From Clostridiales bacterium (GTDB lineage Bacteria > Bacillota > Clostridia > Oscillospirales > Oscillospiraceae): a stretch of 51,911 nucleotides of DNA. The position numbers were made by a program, and so were the translations under genes. The notes below the pieces were generated by a model. The model worked only from the letters and a program-made list of their open reading frames with translations, did not search any database and was not told the DNA's origin. Below are positions 1 through 6,812 of this stretch, piece after piece; positions within the stretch are counted from its first letter, which is position 1, and each line of letters begins with the position of its first letter. Where the stretch lies: positions 1 through 51,911 of the forward strand of contig JALFLH010000018.1 of the NCBI GenBank assembly GCA_022774865.1, read 5' to 3'.

Positions 1-8
1 AGAGAGCA

Positions 9-50
9 AGGCTCGGAACTTGGGAGATAACCCACGCTCCGAGCCTTTTT
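9..50 (+). terminator. Rho-independent terminator at the left edge
   Basis: A 9-bp stem (positions 9-17 with 38-46) encloses a second small stem (21-24 with 31-34) and is followed on the plus strand by a run of T. It would end a plus-strand transcript coming from outside the window. The minus-strand recombinase remnant stops inside the T-run, so the two units converge here. Confidence 0.75.
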
Positions 51-384
51 ACATCTGTTCCGTTATCTCAATTCCGCTTTTGAAGGTAAAGGTCACCGTT
101 TCATCCGCATTGACCGTGGCATGATCGACTGCCGCCAACCAGAGGTCATCATTGAATTCAATGGGCATCTCCGACTGTCCTGCCAGAATCGCAGCAAAAG
201 CGCTGATGCGGTCATTCTGCTCCTTCCGACGCTGTCGTTCCGCTTCAATGGTTTCGTACCGCTTCTTCATTTTTTCATAACGGCGGGTGTGACGTTCATA
301 CCGCTCCATGTATTCTTCCTGGTTCTGCACCTTGATAGTATTTTCCTCAATACACTGACGAATCAGCTCCCCTACGATCTCCAT
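49..384 (-). pseudogene. C-terminal remnant of a large serine recombinase
   Basis: The open frame encodes 111 residues and resembles only the C-terminal tail of clostridial large serine recombinases. It has a charged coiled-coil stretch rich in R, E, Q and K (about residues 20-60) and then the typical closing block with FNDDLW, the DHATV strand and FTFKSGIEI. The catalytic resolvase domain and the zinc-ribbon/DNA-binding domain are missing: upstream of position 384 the frame continues a short way without recognisable recombinase sequence and meets a stop at 442-444. Neighbouring genes on the plus strand start exactly at the break. I infer a recombinase cut off by a rearrangement or by arrival of the 383-1713 module. 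It could still be expressed as a small coiled-coil protein, but no clear ribosome binding site precedes its ATG. Confidence 0.7.
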
Positions 385-760
385 GACTTTTAGTGAAAAA
401 GAAACGGTGTCCGCACAAACTGTCCCCCAACAAATTAATAATTATTACGGAAGCGTCATCAATGGCAATGTAAGTGGTTCACAAGTGGTGTCGGGTAATG
501 ATAATGTAGTAACTTTTAATGCCTCCGCTGCTACTGCGGCTCTCGATGAAATCCAAAAGTCTTTCAATAGGGAACCAATTAACACCGATGATAAAGAGAG
601 TGCCTTGGAATTGTTGGATGAAATCAACACGAAAATCAACCAAAACAAAAAGCCAAGCGTTATAAAATCCGCATTGATTGGTCTAAAGGATTTTGCTCTA
701 AATGTAGGCGCCAATGTTACTGCGGCACTTATCGCAGCTAAGATACAAGGTCTGTTTTGA
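383..760 (+). CDS. Small N/G/S-rich protein of a putative defence pair
   Basis: This 125-residue protein has no function I can name. Residues about 16-45 are polar and rich in N, G, S and V with alternating hydrophobic residues (QQINNYYG, then VINGNVSGSQVVSGNDN), a pattern seen at the start of several bacterial conflict-system proteins. The middle is charged and helical (about 50-95). The C-terminal 30 residues are hydrophobic to amphipathic with small residues (ALNVGANVTAALIAAKI), possibly membrane-associating. The stop codon overlaps the earliest possible start (TTG 757) of the next gene, so the two are probably co-transcribed. No good Shine-Dalgarno precedes ATG 383; GTG 407 is an alternative start. 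Base composition is clearly more AT-rich than the rest of the window, which suggests horizontal transfer. It may be a membrane-acting effector or partner of the downstream protein; this is inference. Confidence 0.6.
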   Translation: MTFSEKETVSAQTVPQQINNYYGSVINGNVSGSQVVSGNDNVVTFNASAATAALDEIQKSFNREPINTDDKESALELLDEINTKINQNKKPSVIKSALIGLKDFALNVGANVTAALIAAKIQGLF

Positions 761-795
761 AGACATCCGAAACAGCGATTATAAGGGGTGGGAAA

Positions 796-1713
796 ATGGC
801 AACAAATGAAAAAAGCTCATTCGGCCTTTTGCGTACCAAAGAAATCATTGCTATTTTAGATGGAGATACCAGATTCGGAGAAATGGCATTCGATGATGAG
901 CATTCGGTTTGTATCGCGATGCCATATTTAAGTGGGCCAGATCTCTGTGGATTATCTACGATATTTGGGCTACCTGCAACATATAGTTGGGGTGGAACAA
1001 ATCTGAGTCGTTGGCAATACTTAGATAATTTGATTGACCACTGCATTAAAAACAATAAATGTTCCGATTTGTTGTCGTACTTGTTTGGGAAAGCACAGTT
1101 TTCTAATGTACTTAGTGGACTTCCCGCAGCAACAATTGATTCTGCTTATCAACAGATAATTTCTGAGGTAATGCAAAGAATAAATGGGTTGCTTTATTTT
1201 GGAGGACATGAATTAGTAATACTAAATTCTGAGTTCTATATCAAAAAGATAGGCGCAAAAGTTGAGGTCCAAGCACCCAAAATAAAAACTATTGATCGTG
1301 AATATATAAAAAGCATTTCGAGTAGAGCAATGCAAGACGTAGATCAAAGTAACTATGATAGCGCCATCACTAAAGCGCGTACATTGTTGGAAGAAACCTT
1401 TTGCTATGTTGTTGAGAAAAAAGGTGATACACCGTCATCATCTGGAAATATGTCCGATTTATATAAGCAGGTAAAAGGCCACTACAATATGCACGCAGAT
1501 TCAAATACCGACAGACGCATAAACACGCTTCTGTCTGGATTGGAAAAAATTGTGTCTGCAATTTCGGAGATGAGAAATAAGGATAGTGATGCACATGGTG
1601 TGGGAGCATCCAGAATCTCAATTGATGAGCACCACGCAAGACTATTTGTGAATGCAGCAGTGTCAATGGCAGACTTTATTCTTTCGGTTGAGAAAAAGGC
1701 CAATCAAAAATGA
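796..1713 (+). CDS. Abortive-infection-like protein with C-terminal Abi_C/HEPN-type domain
   Basis: The protein has 305 residues if translation starts at ATG 796, which has a good ribosome binding site (AAGGGGTGG) just upstream. A TTG at 757 would add 13 residues. The N-terminal half (to about residue 165) is not recognised. The C-terminal 130 residues match the pattern of the abortive-infection C-terminal domain (Abi_C): a helix with AITKARTLLEETF, a helix with LLSGLEKIVSAISEMRN, the signature RNKDSDAHG (R260 to H267) and a last helix with HHARLFVNAAVSMADFIL. The R-N-x5-H spacing fits the RX4-6H motif of HEPN ribonucleases, so an RNA-cleaving toxin is plausible. Together with the small gene before it this looks like a two-gene anti-phage module in AT-rich DNA. 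Function is inferred from the family only. Confidence 0.7.
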   Translation: MATNEKSSFGLLRTKEIIAILDGDTRFGEMAFDDEHSVCIAMPYLSGPDLCGLSTIFGLPATYSWGGTNLSRWQYLDNLIDHCIKNNKCSDLLSYLFGKAQFSNVLSGLPAATIDSAYQQIISEVMQRINGLLYFGGHELVILNSEFYIKKIGAKVEVQAPKIKTIDREYIKSISSRAMQDVDQSNYDSAITKARTLLEETFCYVVEKKGDTPSSSGNMSDLYKQVKGHYNMHADSNTDRRINTLLSGLEKIVSAISEMRNKDSDAHGVGASRISIDEHHARLFVNAAVSMADFILSVEKKANQK

Positions 1714-1742
1714 TTAAAGAATATCGATGAACGATTGACATT

Positions 1743-1784
1743 TAACGATAGAAAAAGAATTTACTGATAATGTACCTATCGTTA
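1743..1784. repeat. Inverted repeat downstream of the Abi-like gene
   Basis: A perfect 9-bp inverted repeat, TAACGATAG at 1743-1751 and CTATCGTTA at 1776-1784, surrounds an AT-rich 24-bp loop. It lies 30 bp after the Abi-like stop codon. It may be a weak transcript-end structure or a boundary of the acquired module. Confidence 0.4.
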
Positions 1785-1822
1785 TAAACGGGTATCTTGT
1801 ATCGAACTGAGGGTGCAAACAC

Positions 1823-1858
1823 AAAAAAGCAGATACCCGAACCGGGTATCTGCTTTTT
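1823..1858. terminator. Bidirectional terminator between the defence module and hflC
   Basis: A run of A precedes an 11-bp GC-containing stem (1829-1839 with 1843-1853) that is followed by TTTTT. The A-run on one side and the T-run on the other make it usable on both strands, which fits the convergent Abi-like gene (plus) and hflKC operon (minus). Confidence 0.8.
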
Positions 1859-1888
1859 GCATCGTGGAGGATTCAAACCCATCAGATG

Positions 1889-1961
1889 GGACAGTCCGGT
1901 GGACTGTCCTTCGGCGGCTGGACGACGCCGACACCATAATGTAATCGAGTCCGGTCACCGG
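1889..1961. other. Intergenic hairpin-rich stretch, no gene
   Basis: Between the terminator and the end of hflC the DNA becomes GC-rich again and holds two compact inverted repeats: GGACAGTCC/GGACTGTCC (1889-1897 with 1901-1909) and CCGGT/ACCGG (1951-1955 with 1957-1961). No coding frame or tRNA was found. The first could be a dispersed REP-like hairpin, but no second copy was noticed in the window. Confidence 0.35.
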
Positions 1962-1988
1962 CGCATTTTACCAAGCGCAGCTTTCCGA

Positions 1989-2864
1989 TTAGCCCGCGCC
2001 CATCAGAATCCGGGCAAGCTCCGAATTGGCATCCAGAATGACGGTCTTTTCATTGCCGTTCAGGCTGCCTTTCAGCGCGTCCAGCGCCAGCGTGAATTCA
2101 TAGAAATCCTTCTTCTCGGCCGTGTCGTAGGCCTCGGCCAGACGGCGCATATACTCCGCTTCGCCCTCGGCTTCCAGCTTGGCGGCTTCCGCTTCGGCGT
2201 TGGAAATGATAATGTTCACCTGCTTGTCGACCTGGTTGCGGATCAGAGTCGCTTCCTTGTTGCCGTCGGCGGTGTATTTTTCGGCCATCTGATTCCGCTC
2301 GGAGATCATCCGGGAATAGACGGCGTTCAGGTTGCTTTCGGGCAGGTCGAACTGCTTGATCTTCACATCCACCACACTGATGCCGTAGGTCTCAGCCAGC
2401 GTATTGACGGAAGCGGCGATGCCATCGTAGATCTCGTTTCGCTTGGAGCCGTCCTCCATATTGATGATATCCGCCTGTGCCAGCGTACCCATGACATTTT
2501 TCAGGGCGTTGTAGGTCAGCGCGTTCAGCCGTTCTTCGGCCACAGTGGAATTGCCCAGTGTCTGGTAGAACTTCAGCGGGTCCTTGATTTTCCACAGAAT
2601 ATAGCAGTCCACGGTCATGTTCTGCTTGTCGGAGGTAAGAACCTCGGAGGGGGGGATGTCATAGAGCGTGGTGGCTTTTGAGAAATATTTGATCGAATCA
2701 ATGAAGGGCACTTTAAAATGCAGGCCGGCCGTGTCCACAGTGGAGATGATCTTGGAGAACCGGACGGTGCAGGCATACTGGTTTTCTTTTACAGTGTAGG
2801 CAGAATTGGCCAGCACAATGATCAGCAGAACAGCGATCACAAGCAGAATGATTTTCTTTTTCAT
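1989..2864 (-). CDS. hflC: HflC-like SPFH/stomatin membrane protein
   Basis: This 291-residue protein starts with MKKK and one hydrophobic segment (about residues 4-22, IILLVIAVLLIIVLANSAY), followed by an SPFH/band-7 domain (LHFKVPFIDSIKYFSKATT, then DCYILWKIKDPLKFYQTLG) and a C-terminal Ala/Glu-rich coiled coil (ISNAEAEAAKLEAEGEAEYMRRL). In the HflKC family such proteins form a membrane complex that surrounds and modulates the FtsH protease. The chosen ATG at 2864 has GGAGGT upstream and lies one base after the hflK stop, so the two are translationally coupled. The order hflK then hflC matches other bacteria. The N-terminus is membrane-inserted with the bulk outside the cytoplasm in the family model. 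Confidence 0.9.
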   Translation of the reverse strand: MKKKIILLVIAVLLIIVLANSAYTVKENQYACTVRFSKIISTVDTAGLHFKVPFIDSIKYFSKATTLYDIPPSEVLTSDKQNMTVDCYILWKIKDPLKFYQTLGNSTVAEERLNALTYNALKNVMGTLAQADIINMEDGSKRNEIYDGIAASVNTLAETYGISVVDVKIKQFDLPESNLNAVYSRMISERNQMAEKYTADGNKEATLIRNQVDKQVNIIISNAEAEAAKLEAEGEAEYMRRLAEAYDTAEKKDFYEFTLALDALKGSLNGNEKTVILDANSELARILMGAG

Positions 2865-2865
2865 A

Positions 2866-3879
2866 TCAGTTGCTACCTCCCTGGGCAGTATCGGTATCCA
2901 CCAGGCTCTCCAGCGGCAGAAGCATCTGCACATCGCCGGAACCGGACGTGTTGATGTACAGCTTCACATCCGGCAGAACCTGGGAAATGGCTTCGTAATA
3001 CATCCGGGATTTGGTAATGGCCGGATTTTTGGAGTATTCCTCATACATGGCCTCAAACATGGCCACCTGTTCCACAGCTTCGTTGACCCGCTTCTGACGG
3101 AGGTACTCGGCGTTCTGAATCAGCTTGTCCGCCCGGGCTTCCGCGTCGGGGAGCTGGGCGTTCTGGTAGGCCTTGGCGTCGTTGACCACGGTTTCCGCTT
3201 TCTGCTTGGCGGTTTCCACGGCCTTGAAGGCCTCGACCACATCCGCCGTGGGCGGTTCGGAGTCCTGAATCTTCACGTCCACCAGCGTCAGGCCGATGTC
3301 GTATTCTTTCAGAATTTCCGTCACCAGTTCCTTGACCTGCATCTGGATATTCTCCTTGCCGTCGGTGAGTACGGCATCCACGCTGGAGGAGCCAACCACG
3401 TTTCGTACCTGACTCTGAATCAGATTCCGCAGAATCAGCTCCGGCTCACCGGAGGCGAACAAATACTTCTCCGGGTCGGAGATCTTGTATTCCACGAAGA
3501 ACTCCACGTTGACAATGTTGTAGTCGCCGGTGATCATGGTGCTTTCACTGGTGTTGACGGTGTAACCGTCGGAATTGGAGGTGGTGGAGCGGTAGCCCAG
3601 CTCAATTTTCTGGTACACGTTCACGTCCACCTTGTACACCCGCTGCATACCAAAGGGCAGCTTGAAGTGGACGCCCGCGTCGGTCACGTCCGTGACCTTT
3701 CCAAAGGTAGTGACCACAGCCTGCTGCTTGTCGTCCACGGTGTAGAAGCAGGTGACGGAAGCAAAGGCAAGAATCAGCACCGCCACCACAATCGCGGCGA
3801 TTTTGCCGATGTTTCCGGCTTTTTTTCTTGGGTTGGCCGGTTCGTTGGCCGACCAGCGGTAAGTTCCGTTGTTGTCCAT
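2866..3879 (-). CDS. hflK: HflK-like SPFH/stomatin membrane protein
   Basis: The 337-residue protein has a short polar cytoplasmic N-terminus, one membrane segment (about residues 27-46, IAAIVVAVLILAFASVTCFY), the SPFH core (AVVTTFGKVTDVTDAGVHFKLPF, VEYKISDPEKYLF), and a long Ala/Glu/Lys coiled coil near residues 215-290. It is the usual partner of HflC and in the family forms an alternating ring with it around FtsH. The extra Gly-rich N-terminal stretch typical of proteobacterial HflK is absent. The start ATG is preceded by GAAGGAG. The gene lies 32 bp behind the DUF1836 gene and is probably transcribed with it from the promoter at 4523-4551. Confidence 0.9.
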   Translation of the reverse strand: MDNNGTYRWSANEPANPRKKAGNIGKIAAIVVAVLILAFASVTCFYTVDDKQQAVVTTFGKVTDVTDAGVHFKLPFGMQRVYKVDVNVYQKIELGYRSTTSNSDGYTVNTSESTMITGDYNIVNVEFFVEYKISDPEKYLFASGEPELILRNLIQSQVRNVVGSSSVDAVLTDGKENIQMQVKELVTEILKEYDIGLTLVDVKIQDSEPPTADVVEAFKAVETAKQKAETVVNDAKAYQNAQLPDAEARADKLIQNAEYLRQKRVNEAVEQVAMFEAMYEEYSKNPAITKSRMYYEAISQVLPDVKLYINTSGSGDVQMLLPLESLVDTDTAQGGSN

Positions 3880-3911
3880 ATTCGTTTTCTCCTTCTAAAA
3901 AATGTACAATG

Positions 3912-4460
3912 TTACAGCGCGTCCAGAAGCCGTTCGGCTTCCTGCGCCATGCGGGATGCCAACCAGGCGATGACCATGATGCGAAGTACCTTGGCGATTC
4001 GCTCCCGCGCGCCGGGGAATGGCTCCACATAGTCGTCCATCACCTCATGCATGGCCTGCTGCCACTGGGCGGGGGTATCCATGTCCCGGGCATGGGCCGC
4101 CAGCTTGACAAAAATGAAATAGAGCTTGGAATCATCGATGATATCGTCGCTCTCGTCGTCCAGATTGCCGTTGATATAGCTGAGCATCCCGCAGATGCGC
4201 TCCATGGGGAGAATCCCCCGGAGCATATTGATGTTCAGAATCCGGCAGAGCTGGCGCAGGGTGTAACGTTTCTGTATGGGTTTGGTGAGAAATCCGCGTT
4301 TCACCCAGTTCTGAATCATATAGGCATCGAGACCTGTAATGCTGGTTACCTGACTCAGCACAATTCCGCCGGCCAGAAACATGGATTGAAACTGGGATTC
4401 GATTTGCTCGGCATCCTCCCGCGGCGCGGTGAGGGTGGTGCCAGGGATCGTCCAGTTCAT
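3912..4460 (-). CDS. DUF1836 putative transcriptional regulator
   Basis: The 182-residue product carries the DUF1836 pattern: an N-terminal MerR-like helix-turn-helix (SQVTSITGLDAYMIQNWVKRGFLTKP, KRYTLRQLCRILNINML), the hallmark LPMERICGMLSYINGNLDD, then SDDIIDDSKLYF. Members are thought to bind DNA but their targets are unknown. The start at 4460 was chosen because the recognisable family sequence begins just after it and a GGAAAGGAAG lies upstream; an in-frame ATG at 4532 lies inside the promoter region and is unlikely. It is the first gene of a leftward unit with hflK-hflC. A perfect TCACGTGA palindrome sits between the -35 and -10 of its promoter and could be an autoregulatory operator; this is inference. 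Confidence 0.85.
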   Translation of the reverse strand: MNWTIPGTTLTAPREDAEQIESQFQSMFLAGGIVLSQVTSITGLDAYMIQNWVKRGFLTKPIQKRYTLRQLCRILNINMLRGILPMERICGMLSYINGNLDDESDDIIDDSKLYFIFVKLAAHARDMDTPAQWQQAMHEVMDDYVEPFPGARERIAKVLRIMVIAWLASRMAQEAERLLDAL

Positions 4461-4522
4461 AGGAGTGCACTTCCTTTCCGGCCTGTGGCCGTCTGTTGTC
4501 CGCCTGTTGAGATGGTAACATG

Positions 4523-4551
4523 ATAATAACACACAGTCACGTGATTGTCAA
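4523..4551 (-). promoter_or_regulatory. Sigma-A promoter for DUF1836-hflKC, with palindrome in the spacer
   Basis: On the minus strand TTGACA (4546-4551) and TATTAT (4523-4528) are 17 bp apart. The spacer holds TCACGTGA (4537-4544), the same core as the parS sites 500 bp away. Confidence 0.75.
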
Positions 4552-4574
4552 TAGATATTATATGATTTTAAAAT
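4545..4574 (+). promoter_or_regulatory. Probable divergent promoter for the zinc-ribbon gene
   Basis: TTGTCA (4545-4550) and TAAAAT (4569-4574) are 18 bp apart on the plus strand. Its -35 box overlaps the -35 box of the leftward promoter by five bases, so the two promoters are likely to be regulated together. Confidence 0.45.
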
Positions 4575-4649
4575 AAAATTGTGAGCCCTATTTACGGCGT
4601 CGGGAAAGTGATGTACAATGGACGCAGAATGTCACTGGGAGGTTTTCTG

Positions 4650-5030
4650 ATGAATTGCTTGAAATGCGGGCGGCAGATTCCCTTTGGACAGGTGTTCTGC
4701 GAGGACTGTCAGGCGGAAATGGAGCATTACCCCGTAAAACCGGATACGGTGGTTCAGCTTCCACCCCAGATCCACGCGACTGACCGCGTAAAGCGGGGGA
4801 CGCACCGCCGTCCGGTGCTCCCGCCGGAAGAACAGGAGCGAAAGACGGCCAGAAAATGCCGCTGGCTGACGGCTGGGCTGATTGCCGCGCTTGTTCTGGC
4901 CGCCGCGTTGGCTTTTGCAAATGGGATACTGATGGAAAAGATGAACGGCATGACCCCATTGGGTAAAAACTATTCCACGGTCGTTAGCACGCAGCCGCAG
5001 GACACGGCGGCTACCGAAGGGAAATCCTGA
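4650..5030 (+). CDS. Zinc-ribbon protein with one membrane segment
   Basis: This 126-residue protein begins MNCLKCGRQIP and has two CxxC knuckles (C3/C6 and C17/C20, in FCEDCQ) that form a classic short zinc ribbon. A basic linker rich in R and K follows, then one hydrophobic helix at about residues 71-91 (WLTAGLIAALVLAAALAFANG) and a short polar, Thr/Ser-rich outer tail. The start was chosen at 4650 because GGGAGG lies ten bases upstream; a GTG at 4581 lies in the promoter region. Its partner is unknown. It sits next to parS and parA, but there is no evidence that it takes part in segregation. Confidence 0.75.
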   Translation: MNCLKCGRQIPFGQVFCEDCQAEMEHYPVKPDTVVQLPPQIHATDRVKRGTHRRPVLPPEEQERKTARKCRWLTAGLIAALVLAAALAFANGILMEKMNGMTPLGKNYSTVVSTQPQDTAATEGKS

Positions 5031-5031
5031 T

Positions 5032-5047
5032 TGTTTCACGTGAAACA
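5032..5047. promoter_or_regulatory. parS: parS site 1
   Basis: TGTTTCACGTGAAACA is a perfect 16-bp palindrome and matches the known Bacillus-type parS consensus TGTTNCACGTGAAACA. It starts two bases after the zinc-ribbon stop codon and lies upstream of parA-parB, where chromosomal parS sites are common. ParB loads here. Confidence 0.93.
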
Positions 5048-5078
5048 CCCTTCACAGGCGGGTGCCCATTCGAAGAAG

Positions 5079-5094
5079 CGTTTCACGTGAAACA
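5079..5094. promoter_or_regulatory. parS: parS site 2
   Basis: CGTTTCACGTGAAACA differs from site 1 only at its first base and lies 47 bp further on. Two sites on nearly the same face region could help ParB spreading and may let ParB act on the parA promoter, whose -35 lies eight bases downstream. Confidence 0.9.
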
Positions 5095-5101
5095 TTGCGG
5101 G

Positions 5102-5130
5102 TTGATTTTGAATTGCCGACCTGATATAAT
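5102..5130 (+). promoter_or_regulatory. Promoter of parA-parB
   Basis: TTGATT (5102-5107) and a consensus TATAAT (5125-5130) are spaced by 17 bp. The adjacent parS site 2 suggests repression by bound ParB. Confidence 0.7.
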
Positions 5131-5157
5131 GAGCAGGAAAAATAGAGGAGAGGGAAA

Positions 5158-5913
5158 ATGGGAAAGATAATCGCAGTTGTCAACCAGAAAGGCGGCGTGG
5201 GAAAAACCACCAGCGCGGTCAATCTGACGGCCGCGCTCCGGGATCAGGGTGTAAAAGTGCTGCTGTGTGACTTTGACCCACAGGCCAACGCCACATCCGG
5301 CATGGGCGTGGACAAGCGGAAGATTAAGTATTCCGCCTATGATCTCGTGATCAACCGGGTTCCGGCGGAGCAGGCGATCATTCAAACGCCCTACGGGGAC
5401 GTGCTGCCCAGCCATGCCGATCTGGCAGGCGCGACGGTGGAGCTGATCGGGCAGGATCACCGGGAACGGCAGCTTGAGACGGCGCTGGCCGGAATCCGCG
5501 ACCGGTATGACCTGATTCTGATCGACTGCCCGCCTTCGCTGGAGCTGCTCACGCTGAACGGCCTGTGCGCGGCGGATGGGATTCTGGTTCCGGTTCAGTG
5601 CGAGTATTACGCGCTGGAGGGGCTGTCCGACCTGATGGCAACCCTTCGAATGGTCAAAAGGCGGCTGAATCCCCGATTGGAGATTTTTGGCGTGGCGCTG
5701 ACCATGTACGATGGGAGAACAAATTTCTCGGCGCAGGTGGCACAGGAGGTGCGCCGCCATTTTCCCGGCAAAGTGTTTGCAACAGTAATTCCACGGAATA
5801 TCCGCCTGGCGGAGGCACCAAGCCACGGCATCCCCGTGACGGCCTATGACCGTGCCAGCCGGGGCAGCGCGGCCTACCGGGCGCTGGCCGAGGAAGTGAA
5901 AGCAAAATTGTGA
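5158..5913 (+). CDS. parA: Chromosome partitioning ATPase ParA (Soj)
   Basis: The 251-residue protein has the deviant Walker A box KGGVGKTT (residues 11-18), Walker A' CDFDPQANAT, and Walker B LILIDCPPSLELLTLNG, the full set for a Soj/ParA-type MinD-family ATPase. It binds DNA non-specifically as an ATP dimer and is released by ParB, moving origin regions apart; in Bacillus it also controls DnaA. The length is usual. GAGAGGG precedes the ATG. parB follows after 15 bp and two parS sites lie in front, so the locus is a complete ParABS set and points to an origin-proximal position. Confidence 0.95.
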   Translation: MGKIIAVVNQKGGVGKTTSAVNLTAALRDQGVKVLLCDFDPQANATSGMGVDKRKIKYSAYDLVINRVPAEQAIIQTPYGDVLPSHADLAGATVELIGQDHRERQLETALAGIRDRYDLILIDCPPSLELLTLNGLCAADGILVPVQCEYYALEGLSDLMATLRMVKRRLNPRLEIFGVALTMYDGRTNFSAQVAQEVRRHFPGKVFATVIPRNIRLAEAPSHGIPVTAYDRASRGSAAYRALAEEVKAKL

Positions 5914-5928
5914 GGAAAGGGTGATTGA

Positions 5929-6789
5929 ATGGCAACCCAAAAAGGATTGGGCAGGGGACTGGGCGCTCTGCTGGGCGATTTCGGCGACGAAACGGCGGAA
6001 ACCGGACCCTATCAGCTCCTGCCAATTTACAAGGTGGAACCGAACCCGGATCAGCCGCGGCAGGACTTTGACGAAGCCCAGCTCCAGGCGTTGGCCGAGT
6101 CCATCGGGGAGCACGGCATGATCCAGCCGCTGACCGTCCGGCCGATGCCCAATGGGTATTATCAGATTATCGCGGGGGAACGCCGATGGCGCGCCGCACG
6201 GATGGCAAATCTGATGGAAGTACCCGCCGTTGTGATGGAGGCCGACGATAAAAAGGCCATGGAGCTGGCCCTGATTGAAAACCTGCAGCGGCAGGACCTG
6301 AACCCGGTGGAAGAAGCGAAGGGCTATCAGAGTCTGATCGAGGATTACGGTCTGACACAGGACGAAGCGGCCAAACGGGTGGGGAAGTCCCGTCCGGCGG
6401 TGGCCAACTCCCTGCGGCTGCTGGGGCTCTGCCCGGCGGTGCTGGAAAAGCTTCGCACCGGCGAACTGAGCGCCGGTCATGCCCGGGCCGTGCTGACGCT
6501 GAAATCGGAGAAAAAACAGATGGAGGCGGCTCAGAAGATCGCCGCGCTGGGGCTGTCCGTCCGGCAGGCGGAGCTGCTGTGCAAAAATATGGAGAGAGAG
6601 CCTGCCCCTGAAAAGCCGGTGACCCTGGAGGTCAACTATGTGGCCGAATGCGAAAAGCAGCTCAGCAAGCATCTGGGGCGCGGCGTAAAAATCGTCAACG
6701 GAAAGCGGAAGGGCCGCTTTGAACTGGAGTTCTATGGCCAGGAGGATCTGCAGGTTCTGCTGGACGCATTGATGAAAATACAAAAATAA
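5929..6789 (+). CDS. parB: Chromosome partitioning protein ParB (Spo0J)
   Basis: This 286-residue protein shows the ParB order: the N-terminal GLGRGLGALL box that stimulates ParA, the CTP-binding motif GERRWRA (residues 83-89) and LIENLQRQDLNPVEEAKGY, a helix-turn-helix (LTQDEAAKRVGKSRPAVANSLRLL) that reads parS, and a C-terminal dimerisation region. It clamps on parS with CTP and slides to form the partition complex. Ribosome binding site GGAAAGGGTG lies seven bases before the ATG. It is co-transcribed with parA. Confidence 0.95.
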   Translation: MATQKGLGRGLGALLGDFGDETAETGPYQLLPIYKVEPNPDQPRQDFDEAQLQALAESIGEHGMIQPLTVRPMPNGYYQIIAGERRWRAARMANLMEVPAVVMEADDKKAMELALIENLQRQDLNPVEEAKGYQSLIEDYGLTQDEAAKRVGKSRPAVANSLRLLGLCPAVLEKLRTGELSAGHARAVLTLKSEKKQMEAAQKIAALGLSVRQAELLCKNMEREPAPEKPVTLEVNYVAECEKQLSKHLGRGVKIVNGKRKGRFELEFYGQEDLQVLLDALMKIQK

Positions 6790-6812
6790 CATCCCATAAG
6801 GAGAAGGTAAAA

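Noticed and set aside
1930..1978. A stretch with TCGAGTCCGG...CACCGGCGCA and a later ACCA, like the 3' end of a tRNA
   Set aside because: No D-arm, anticodon arm or matching 5' acceptor strand could be found, so it is not a tRNA and only a weak candidate for an attachment-site remnant.
5083..6792. 569-codon frame opposite parA-parB
   Set aside because: Spans both conserved genes on the other strand and the parS region; no start signal or recognised domain.
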